From an uncultured Rhodospirillaceae bacterium (lineage in GTDB: Bacteria; Pseudomonadota; Alphaproteobacteria; Rhodospirillales; Casp-alpha2), in contig CAJWCU010000002.1 in the NCBI GenBank assembly GCA_913030825.1, forward strand, positions 1 to 64,000: a stretch of DNA of 64,000 nt, read 5' to 3'. The notes below the pieces were generated by a model. It had not been told where the DNA came from and did not search any database. It was given only the letters and a program-made list of their open reading frames with translations. Shown here piece after piece: positions 36,043 through 42,934 of this stretch; within the stretch, counting starts at the first letter, position 1; every line of letters starts with the position of its first letter. Position numbers and translations under genes: made by a program.

Positions 36043-36510
36043 TCAGCCGCGTAACGCCTTGGCGCCGTCCAGGACGGCGGCGACGATGTTTTGATAACCG
36101 GTGCAACGGCAGATGTTGCCTTCCAGACCGTGGCGTACCTCGGCCTCGGTCGGGTCCGGGTTCTCGGCGACCAGCGCCATGGCGCGCATCACCATGCCCG
36201 GCGTACAGAATCCGCATTGCAGGCCGTGATGGTCGTTGAACGCCTGCTGCATGGGGTTCATCTCGCCTTCGGGGGCCAGGCCCTCGATGGTGGTGACTTC
36301 CGCGCCGTCGGCCTGAACCGCCAGCATGGTGCAGCTTTTGACGGCCTTGCCGTCCAGGTGCACCGTACAGGCGCCGCATTGGCTGGTGTCGCAACCGGTA
36401 TGCGTGCCGGTCAGTTTCATGGTCTCGCGGATGAATTCGACGAGTAGAGTGCGGCCCTCGACGGTCCCCGTGACCTGCGCGCCGTTAATCGATAGGGAAA
36501 TTTCTGGCAT
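36043..36510 (-). CDS. Molybdenum hydroxylase [2Fe-2S] small subunit, CoxS-like
   Basis: A 155-residue protein with the plant-ferredoxin-type cluster ([16 protein letters not shown], with a later SC) and the second cluster CGFCTPGM and CRCTGYQNI. It passes electrons from the molybdenum centre to FAD. ATG 36510 (MPEISLSI) is preferred because AAGGGG lies just upstream; an ATG six codons earlier at 36528 has no ribosome site, and the longer frame runs through the operator region. It is the promoter-proximal gene of the S-M-L operon. Confidence 0.93.
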   Translation of the reverse strand: MPEISLSINGAQVTGTVEGRTLLVEFIRETMKLTGTHTGCDTSQCGACTVHLDGKAVKSCTMLAVQADGAEVTTIEGLAPEGEMNPMQQAFNDHHGLQCGFCTPGMVMRAMALVAENPDPTEAEVRHGLEGNICRCTGYQNIVAAVLDGAKALRG

Positions 36511-36582
36511 GGCCCCTTCAAACCCCATGTCTGGGCTTGTCCTGGATGTTTTTCGGATGACAGGCGTGATTCCGCCCATAAA

Positions 36583-36592
36583 TTGTATACAA
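36583..36592. promoter_or_regulatory. TTGTATACAA operator-like palindrome in the molybdoenzyme divergent promoter
   Basis: A perfect 10-bp palindrome in an AT-rich patch between the divergent small-subunit gene (start 36510) and mocA (start 36641). It shares the whole TTGTATACAA core with the 14-bp palindrome in front of tcuA (1970-1983). It lies 72 bases upstream of the small-subunit gene and 48 bases upstream of mocA, so one dimeric regulator could control both arms. Confidence 0.55.
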
Positions 36593-36640
36593 ATTATATA
36601 ACAGGACTCCACGGTCAGGAAAACCCGGTAAGCGTGAAAC

Positions 36641-37279
36641 ATGAGTGTCAGCCCAGATAAACCGCCCGTTTCGGACCCATCATCGTCCGCGCGCCCGTCT
36701 GCCGTCGCGGCGGTGGTCCTGGCCGCCGGGCGTTCGACCCGCATGGGCGAGATCAACAAGCTGACGGCGGACTACGGCGGCCGCGCCCTGGTCCGCCACG
36801 CGGCCGAGGCGGCCCTGGCATCCCGCGCGGGCGAGGTCGTCGTCGTCACCGGGCATCAGGCGGATGCCGTGCGTGGCGTCCTTGCCGGGCTGGACCTGCG
36901 GATGATCGACAACCCGGATTTCAAGGCCGGGCTGTCGACCTCGGTCAAGGCCGGGATCGCCGCCGTTGCCCCCGGCATGACCGGCGCGGTGATCCTTCTG
37001 GGCGACATGCCGGGCATATCGCCCGCCGTGATCGACGCGTTGATCGGCGCTTTCGAGGCGGCCGGCGGTGACAAGATTTGCCAGCCCCGATACGATGGAA
37101 AGCCTGGAAACCCGATCCTTTGGCCGCGCCGCCTGTTCCCCTCCTTCGCCGAGCTTTCCGGCGATATCGGGGCCAAACCGCTGTTGAAACGGTTCAATCA
37201 GGACATCCTGGGGGTGGACGTGGGCTCCTCGGCAATCCATATGGATATCGACGAGCCAGGGGATTTGGGCCCGAATTAA
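36641..37279 (+). CDS. mocA: Molybdenum cofactor cytidylyltransferase MocA
   Basis: A 212-residue nucleotidyltransferase with the nucleotide-binding motif [15 protein letters not shown] and the acidic IDEPGDL at its C-terminus. MocA-type enzymes convert Mo-molybdopterin to the cytosine dinucleotide form required by CoxL-type hydroxylases. Its position divergent from those structural genes supports this assignment over MobA (guanylyltransferase). It heads a five-gene rightward cluster: mocA, coxG-like, xdhC, cysteine desulfurase and scaffold. CTP preference has not been verified from sequence. Confidence 0.85.
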   Translation: MSVSPDKPPVSDPSSSARPSAVAAVVLAAGRSTRMGEINKLTADYGGRALVRHAAEAALASRAGEVVVVTGHQADAVRGVLAGLDLRMIDNPDFKAGLSTSVKAGIAAVAPGMTGAVILLGDMPGISPAVIDALIGAFEAAGGDKICQPRYDGKPGNPILWPRRLFPSFAELSGDIGAKPLLKRFNQDILGVDVGSSAIHMDIDEPGDLGPN

Positions 37280-37397
37280 CGCGCTTGAGTGCGTCCGACA
37301 TGACATTTGGAACATATCGAGGCATAAAGGCCCGAAGACCAACCACGGCCCGCGCCGGTAAAGCGGGCCTCGGAATATAAAAGGAATAGAACGACCC

Positions 37398-38054
37398 ATG
37401 GACTTAAAGGACCAACGCCAGATCGCCGCTCCTCGGGAAGCCGTTTTCGAAGCACTCAACGATCCGGACATCCTGGCCCGCGCCATTCCCGGCTGCGAAA
37501 GCCTGGATAAGGTCTCGGACACCGAATTCGCCGCCACCGTGACGGCCAAGGTCGGCCCCGTGCGCGCCAAGTTCAAAGGCCAGGTCACCCTGTCCGACCT
37601 CAACCCGCCGGAAAGCTACACCATCTCGGGCGAAGGCAAGGGCGGGGCCGCCGGCTTCGCCAAGGGCGGTGCGGTCATCAACCTGGAAGAAGACGGCCAA
37701 GGCGGCACGCTTTTGAATTACGAGGTCAAGGCCGACGTCGGCGGCAAGCTGGCGCAGCTCGGCGGCCGCCTGATCGAAGGCACCTCCAAAAAACTGGCCG
37801 GTGAATTCTTCGAAACCTTCGAGACCCTGGTGATCGAAAAGCAGGCGGGTGGTGCGCCCGCCGCCGACGCGGCCCCCGAACCCGCCCCCGAATCCGGTGT
37901 GGACACCGCGCCCCCGGCCCCCGCCACGGGCGAACCGGCTGCGTCCGCGCCGTCGTCCGGCGGCATCGGCAAGGGCATCTGGATTCCCATCGTCGTCGCG
38001 GCCTTCGCCGCCGCCGCCTATTTCCTGTCGACCATGAACTTGGTCGGCGGCTGA
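37398..38054 (+). CDS. CoxG-like SRPBCC protein with C-terminal membrane anchor
   Basis: The 218-residue product has an N-terminal SRPBCC (START-like) domain of the carbon monoxide dehydrogenase subunit G family, residues 1-150, beginning with KDQRQIAAPREAVFEALNDPDIL. A Pro/Ala/Glu-rich linker follows (about 155-190). A final transmembrane helix, IPIVVAAFAAAAYFL, would tether the protein to the inner membrane. CoxG proteins are thought to dock molybdenum hydroxylases at the membrane. An AAAGGAA site precedes ATG 37398. Confidence 0.9.
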   Translation: MDLKDQRQIAAPREAVFEALNDPDILARAIPGCESLDKVSDTEFAATVTAKVGPVRAKFKGQVTLSDLNPPESYTISGEGKGGAAGFAKGGAVINLEEDGQGGTLLNYEVKADVGGKLAQLGGRLIEGTSKKLAGEFFETFETLVIEKQAGGAPAADAAPEPAPESGVDTAPPAPATGEPAASAPSSGGIGKGIWIPIVVAAFAAAAYFLSTMNLVGG

Positions 38055-38078
38055 CACCCGGCCTGGGAAACGCCCGCC

Positions 38079-39098
38079 ATGTCCCTGCCCACGGATCAGA
38101 TCCAACCCACTCAGGACGTGATCGACACGGCCTTCGACTGGATGGCCTCGGGAAAGCCCGTGGCGCTGGCGACCGTCGTCTCGACCTGGGGATCGTCGCC
38201 GCGTCCGCCGGGCAGCCATCTGGGCATCACGGCCCAGGGCGAAATGGCGGGATCGGTCTCGGGCGGCTGTATCGAAGGTGCGGTCGTCAAGGAAGCCCTC
38301 GACGTGTTGGGCGGGGCCCCTGCCAAGCTGCTCGATTTCGGCGTGTCCGACGAACAGGCTTGGGACGTGGGCCTGGCCTGCGGCGGATCGGTCAAGGTCC
38401 TGGTCCGCGACATGGCGGCCTCGGCGCCGCTTTATGAGAAGGCCCGCGCCGCGCTGCTGACCGGAACGCCCTCGGCATTGATCACCCGGTTGGCCGACGG
38501 CGAGACGACGTTGCTCGGCGACGGTGATCTTTCCGGGGTGTTGACCGACGCGGCCAAGGCGGCGCTGCGCGACGACCGGTCGCGCAAGGTCGAAGGCGAG
38601 GACGGCGATTATTTCGTCGAGGTCGTCGCCCCGGCCCGGCGGATGATCGTCGTCGGCGCCGTGCATATCGCCCAGACTCTGGTGCCGATGGCCGCCATGT
38701 GCGGCTTCAAGGTGACCGTCGTCGATCCGCGCCGGGCTTTCGCCTCGGACGCTCGGTTTCCCGGCGTCGATGTGCGCACGGACTGGCCGGACGAAGCCAT
38801 GGACGAATTGCAGCCCGACATGCGCACCGCCATCGTGACCCTGACCCACGATCCGAAACTGGACGATCCGGCCCTGGAAAAGGCCCTGCGGTCGAAGGCG
38901 TTTTATATCGGCGCGTTGGGCAGCACACGGACCCAGGCGAAGCGCGTCGACCGTCTGACCGCCGCCGGTTTCGACGAAGCCGCCATCGGCCGCATTCACG
39001 GGCCCATCGGCCTGGATATTTCCGCCCAGTCACCGGCGGAAATCGCGGTTAGTATCCTGGGCGAGATCATCGGCGTCATGCGCCGCGACCCGGCCTGA
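38079..39098 (+). CDS. xdhC: XdhC/CoxI-family molybdenum cofactor insertion and sulfuration protein
   Basis: A 339-residue XdhC/CoxI-family protein with the N-terminal TVVSTWGSSPRPPGSHLGI and SVSGGCIEGAV motifs and a C-terminal Rossmann domain (MIVVGAVHIAQTLVPMAAMCGFKVTVVDPR). XdhC binds Mo cofactor, protects it and hands it, sulfurated, to the hydroxylase apo-protein. It follows coxG by 24 bases and precedes a cysteine desulfurase by 23 bases. In R. capsulatus XdhC works with a NifS-like desulfurase (NifS4), which makes this neighbourhood functionally suggestive. Confidence 0.9.
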   Translation: MSLPTDQIQPTQDVIDTAFDWMASGKPVALATVVSTWGSSPRPPGSHLGITAQGEMAGSVSGGCIEGAVVKEALDVLGGAPAKLLDFGVSDEQAWDVGLACGGSVKVLVRDMAASAPLYEKARAALLTGTPSALITRLADGETTLLGDGDLSGVLTDAAKAALRDDRSRKVEGEDGDYFVEVVAPARRMIVVGAVHIAQTLVPMAAMCGFKVTVVDPRRAFASDARFPGVDVRTDWPDEAMDELQPDMRTAIVTLTHDPKLDDPALEKALRSKAFYIGALGSTRTQAKRVDRLTAAGFDEAAIGRIHGPIGLDISAQSPAEIAVSILGEIIGVMRRDPA

Positions 39099-39121
39099 AC
39101 GAAAAACTAGGAAACACGACC

Positions 39122-40336
39122 ATGAACAGCTTCCGGAACCTGTTTCCGGCCATTGCCTCCGGGCGGGCCCGAACCTATCTGGACAACGCCGCGATGACCC
39201 AGATCGCCAAGCCCGTGACCGACCGCATGGCCGAATTCGAAGCCGATGGGCGGTCCAACGTGAAGCGCGGCATCTATCCGCTGGCGACCCGCGCCAACGA
39301 ATCGTTCGAAGCCGCGCGCGCGTCGGTCGCCGCGTTCATGGGGGCCAAGGACAAGGACGAGGTGATTTTCACCTCGGGCGCCACGGCGGCGATCAATCTG
39401 GTCGCCCATGCCTATGGGGCGGGGCTGAAATCCGGCGACGAAATCATGGTCGGCGAAGGCGAACATCACGCCAATATCGTGCCCTGGCAGATGCTGTGCG
39501 AGCGCAAGGGCCTGGAACTGGTCGTGCTGCCCGTCGACGGCGACGGGCATTTGCAAATCGAAAAGATGGTCGATCTGATATCCGACCGCACGCGTTTGAT
39601 CGCCGTGACCCACGGTTCCAACGTCACCGGCGCGGTAACGGATGTGCGCATTATCTCCAACATGGCGCGCAAGCGGGGCATCCCCGTCCTGATCGACGGC
39701 GCCCAGCGGGCCGGCCACGGGCCGGTCGACGTGGCCTCCATTGGCTGCGATTTCTATGTGTTGTCGGGACATAAGATGTTCGGGCCGACCGGCATCGGCG
39801 CCCTTTGGGCCCGTCCGGAAATTCTCCAAGACCTGCCGCCGTTCCTGGGCGGCGGCGAGATGATCACCCGCGTCTCCTTCGACGGTACCGACTATGCCCC
39901 GCCGCCGCACCGGTTCGAGGCCGGCACCCCGCCGGTGACCCAGGCGATCGGCCTGGGTGCCGCCGCTGATTGGATGATGGGCCTGGATTGGGCGGAGATC
40001 ACCACGGCCGAACGGGAATTGACCCAATCTCTGCTCGACGTTCTCAACCAACATAAACGCATTACGGTTTGGGACCCCATGGGGGTCGCTGCCGGCAAGG
40101 TGCCGCGGCTGCCGATCCTGTCCTTCACGGTCGAGGGCGCCCATCCCCACGACATCTGCGAAGTCATGGGCGGCGAGGGCGTGGCCCTTCGCGGCGGCCA
40201 TCACTGCGCCCAGCCCCTGATGAGCGCCTTCGGCGTCGATGCGACGACGCGGGCGAGCCTGGCGCTGTACAACGACGAAACGGATATCGAGGCCTTCGAC
40301 AAGGCGATCACCCGTATGCTCAAGGTGCTGTCGTGA
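39122..40336 (+). CDS. SufS/NifS-type cysteine desulfurase
   Basis: A 404-residue class V PLP aminotransferase with PLP lysine Lys218 in LSGHKMFG and the catalytic sulfur-accepting Cys362 in GGHHCAQP, as in group II (SufS) desulfurases. It takes sulfur from cysteine as persulfide. Its position directly after xdhC suggests it sulfurates the molybdenum cofactor, or builds the clusters of the small subunit, rather than serving the general SUF pathway; no sufBCD genes are present. Its stop overlaps the start of the scaffold gene (GTGA). Confidence 0.9.
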   Translation: MNSFRNLFPAIASGRARTYLDNAAMTQIAKPVTDRMAEFEADGRSNVKRGIYPLATRANESFEAARASVAAFMGAKDKDEVIFTSGATAAINLVAHAYGAGLKSGDEIMVGEGEHHANIVPWQMLCERKGLELVVLPVDGDGHLQIEKMVDLISDRTRLIAVTHGSNVTGAVTDVRIISNMARKRGIPVLIDGAQRAGHGPVDVASIGCDFYVLSGHKMFGPTGIGALWARPEILQDLPPFLGGGEMITRVSFDGTDYAPPPHRFEAGTPPVTQAIGLGAAADWMMGLDWAEITTAERELTQSLLDVLNQHKRITVWDPMGVAAGKVPRLPILSFTVEGAHPHDICEVMGGEGVALRGGHHCAQPLMSAFGVDATTRASLALYNDETDIEAFDKAITRMLKVLS

Positions 40337-40767
40337 GTGCGGCCGACGACATCTACGACGCGGCGATCAAGGATTTGGCCGCGCGGGCCCGCAACATGGG
40401 CCGGATCGAAGACGCCGATTGCAGCCACGACGCCGATAATTTTCTCTGTGGCGACCGGGTGACGGTCGAGGTCGCGCTCAACGGCGACGCCATTGAAAAC
40501 ATCGGCGGCAAGGTGCGCGGCTGCATGCTGGTCCAGGCGGCGGCGGCGGTGATCCACGGCGCGGCGCCGGGCAAGGACCGCGCGGTCCTGGCCGAGGGCA
40601 TCACCCAGGCCCGGGCCCTGCTGGCCGACGGCACCCCGGCGACCGGCGATTGGGAAGGGCTGAACGCTTTCACGCCCGTGCAGGGGCACAAGCACCGCCA
40701 TGACTGCGTGCTGTTGCCGTTCGAGGCGGTGGAAGCCTGCCTCGCGGACACGGACGGTACGGACTAG
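40333..40767 (+). CDS. IscU/SufU-type iron-sulfur cluster scaffold
   Basis: A 144-residue protein with the three scaffold cysteines of the IscU/SufU family in recognisable contexts: DNFLCGD (NPxCGD equivalent), VRGCMLVQAAAAVI and HRHDCVLLPF. The start is GTG 40333, overlapping the desulfurase stop by four bases, so the two are translationally coupled. The usual aspartate near the first cysteine is retained. The protein probably receives sulfur from the adjacent desulfurase. A divergent role in sulfur relay to XdhC rather than cluster assembly is possible. Confidence 0.85.
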   Translation: MSAADDIYDAAIKDLAARARNMGRIEDADCSHDADNFLCGDRVTVEVALNGDAIENIGGKVRGCMLVQAAAAVIHGAAPGKDRAVLAEGITQARALLADGTPATGDWEGLNAFTPVQGHKHRHDCVLLPFEAVEACLADTDGTD

Positions 40768-40782
40768 GACTTCGCCAGCGCC

Positions 40783-41793
40783 ATGGATCCTTTGACCCAA
40801 GGCGCATTGGGCGCCGCCTTGCCGCTCGCCACCCGCCGCCGCGCCGGCGCGGTCGCCGCCGGAGCGCTGGGTTTCGTCGCCGGGATGGCGGCGGACCTGG
40901 ATGTGCTGATCCGCTCCGATTTGGATACGTTGCTTTATCTGCAGTACCATCGCCAGTTCACCCATTCCCTGATCTTCATTCCCGTCGGCGCCCTGATCAC
41001 GGCGGCGGTCCTTTACCTGCCGTTTCGCCGCTGGATGGGGATTTCGTTTCTCACTGCTTGGCTGTTCTGCGCCCTGGGATACGGGACCCACGGCCTGCTC
41101 GACGCGGCGACCTCCTACGGCACGGTTCTGTTCTGGCCGTTCAGCGACACCCGCGTCGCCTGGAGCATCATTTCCATCATCGATCCCTTGTTCACCTTGC
41201 CGGTGCTGGCGCTGGCCGTCACCGGGATGATCCGGCGGAACGGTCGCTGGGCCGTGGCGGCGCTGGCCTGGGCGGCGGTCTATCTCAGTCTCGGCGTCTG
41301 GCAGCATCAGAACGCCCGGGCCATGGGCGCGGACCTGGCGGCATCGCGCGGGCACACGCCCCTGCGGATGGAGGTCAAACCCAGCTTCGGCAATTTGCTG
41401 GTCTGGAAGGTGATTTACGCGACGCCGGACCGCTATTACGTGGACGCCGTGCGTGCCGGGTATGAACCGCGCGTTTATCCTGGCGCCTCGATCGCCCGGT
41501 TGGTCCTGGCGCGCGATTTTCCCTGGCTCGACCCGGCCTGGGCGCAGGCCCGCGATATCGAACGGTTCCGCCATTTCAGCGACGGCTTCATCGCCCGCGA
41601 CCCGGACCGATCCGACCGCATCATCGACCTGCGCTATTCCCTGTCCCCCAACCAGATCGCGGCGCTCTGGTCGATCCGGCTCGACCCGGATGGCGGACCG
41701 GATGCTCATGCCCGGTTCGAAACGCACCGTGGCGATGCGCGCCGGCGATTGGCGGAGGTTTGGCGGATGCTCTGGGAAAAAGAAGGCGGTTAG
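40783..41793 (+). CDS. YdjM/DUF457-family membrane-bound metal-dependent hydrolase
   Basis: This 336-residue membrane protein starts with MDPLTQGALGAALPLATRRR and contains HRQFTHSLIFIP, the histidine motif of the LexA-regulated YdjM family (DUF457). Four to five transmembrane helices occupy residues 20-185, then a cytoplasmic or periplasmic domain of about 130 residues follows. The exact reaction is not known. It starts 15 bases after the scaffold gene and may share its transcript, but its role in molybdoenzyme maturation is doubtful. It converges with the Crp/Fnr gene. Confidence 0.85.
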   Translation: MDPLTQGALGAALPLATRRRAGAVAAGALGFVAGMAADLDVLIRSDLDTLLYLQYHRQFTHSLIFIPVGALITAAVLYLPFRRWMGISFLTAWLFCALGYGTHGLLDAATSYGTVLFWPFSDTRVAWSIISIIDPLFTLPVLALAVTGMIRRNGRWAVAALAWAAVYLSLGVWQHQNARAMGADLAASRGHTPLRMEVKPSFGNLLVWKVIYATPDRYYVDAVRAGYEPRVYPGASIARLVLARDFPWLDPAWAQARDIERFRHFSDGFIARDPDRSDRIIDLRYSLSPNQIAALWSIRLDPDGGPDAHARFETHRGDARRRLAEVWRMLWEKEGG

Positions 41794-41808
41794 GCCCGGC
41801 CCGGCGGC

Positions 41809-42507
41809 CTACATCAAGGCGCGCTGTTCCAGGCGCGCGCGGTCGGGGATCGCCAAGCCCTTATCCGTGCGCTGCACGATATCGTCTTCGCGCAGGCGGC
41901 CCAGGATGCGGGACACGGTCTCGCGCGAGGCGCCGATCATATTGGCGAAGTTGGTCTGGGTCGGCACCGGGAAGACGACGTAGCGGCTGGGGTCGTTCGG
42001 GTCCGGTTCGGCCATGCGGATCAATTCCATGCAAACCCGCTGTTCCGCGCCCAGCAGACTGACGTCGGCGAGGCGCTCGTCACCCAGGCGGATGACGGCG
42101 GCAAGACGTTTGAGCAAGGCCATGGCCATGTCGCGATTGGCGGTCACCAAATCCAGGAACGCCGGGCCCGGCACGGCGCCGACGACGCAGGGCGTGATGG
42201 TGCAGACCCAGGCCGAACGCGGCAGGCCGTCGATCGCGGCCAGTTCGCCGAACACGTCACCGTCCTTTAGCGCCGCGTAGGATACGGCGCGCCCGGATTC
42301 GGAATAGTTCAGGACATGGGCGGTGCCGGAGATCAGGAAATAGACGCTGGAATATTCCTCGCCCCGCTCGATGATCTTCTCGCCGGAGCCGAAGGTCATC
42401 CAGCGGCACTGGCGTTCCAGGCCCTGAACTTCGTCCGGCGCCAAGCAACCGAGCAACGGAATGCCGCTCAGACCCTTGGCCGGCTTGGTGGAATCGGTTG
42501 GACTCAT
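41809..42507 (-). CDS. Crp/Fnr-family transcriptional regulator
   Basis: The 232-residue product has a cyclic-nucleotide-type beta-barrel domain (residues 15-130) and a C-terminal winged HTH. The recognition helix SRETVSRILGRL carries the E-x-x-S-R pattern with which FNR-type proteins read TTGAT/TTGAC half-sites. The N-terminal cysteine cluster of oxygen-sensing FNR is missing, so it is more FixK/Dnr-like. ATG 42507 has a GAGGGG site; the frame continues upstream without similarity. It lies directly downstream of the cbb3 locus on the same strand, and a matching box sits in front of ccoN at 50755. Confidence 0.88.
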   Translation of the reverse strand: MSPTDSTKPAKGLSGIPLLGCLAPDEVQGLERQCRWMTFGSGEKIIERGEEYSSVYFLISGTAHVLNYSESGRAVSYAALKDGDVFGELAAIDGLPRSAWVCTITPCVVGAVPGPAFLDLVTANRDMAMALLKRLAAVIRLGDERLADVSLLGAEQRVCMELIRMAEPDPNDPSRYVVFPVPTQTNFANMIGASRETVSRILGRLREDDIVQRTDKGLAIPDRARLEQRALM

Positions 42508-42658
42508 TGGTCCCGGTCCCCTCGAGAGATCCCCTGCTTGGGCCGACCCCGCGGAACGGGCCCGGCCGGTGACTAGGATAGGATGCAAGCGCGGGGCGGT
42601 TCAACGGGGAATTATGGCAAACCCCGAAGAGACGGGAGGCCGGGGCGGCGCGGGGGCC

Positions 42659-42901
42659 TCAGTGACAGGGAATGGGGAACGCCTGGAACGCCTTGTCGTC
42701 GGTGGATTTATCCGCGGCTTCGTGGCGTGTCGTGCCGCCCGTTCCGGGCCCGGGGGGCAGGTCGTCGTCGTTCGTCAGGATACGTTCGGCCGCCCCGTCC
42801 AGGTCGTCGAACTGCCCCGATTTCAGCGACCAGAAGAACGCCCCCAAACCGATCAGGCCGAGAAACAGCGCGGCGGGAATAAGATAGATCAGGACGTCCA
42901 T
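42659..42901 (-). CDS. ccoS: cbb3 oxidase maturation protein CcoS
   Basis: An 80-residue protein with one transmembrane helix (LIPAALFLGLIGLGAFFWSL), the SGQFDDLDGAAERIL segment conserved in CcoS/FixS, and an unusually long hydrophilic tail. CcoS is required for insertion of heme and copper into CcoN. It is the last gene of the ccoNOQP-GHIS run, 33 bases after ccoI. Confidence 0.93.
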   Translation of the reverse strand: MDVLIYLIPAALFLGLIGLGAFFWSLKSGQFDDLDGAAERILTNDDDLPPGPGTGGTTRHEAADKSTDDKAFQAFPIPCH

Positions 42902-42934
42902 GGCGGTCTCCTATAGGCGTGGGGTCGGCAGGGC

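Noticed and set aside
32847..36510. Aerobic CO dehydrogenase (form I)
   Set aside because: The active-site loop reads PYRGAGR instead of AYRCSFR, so it is a form II hydroxylase and CO oxidation is not supported.
42636..42660. Terminator hairpin at the end of ccoS
   Set aside because: Only a 6-bp stem overlapping the stop codon and no T tract follows; transcription may continue into the Crp/Fnr gene.
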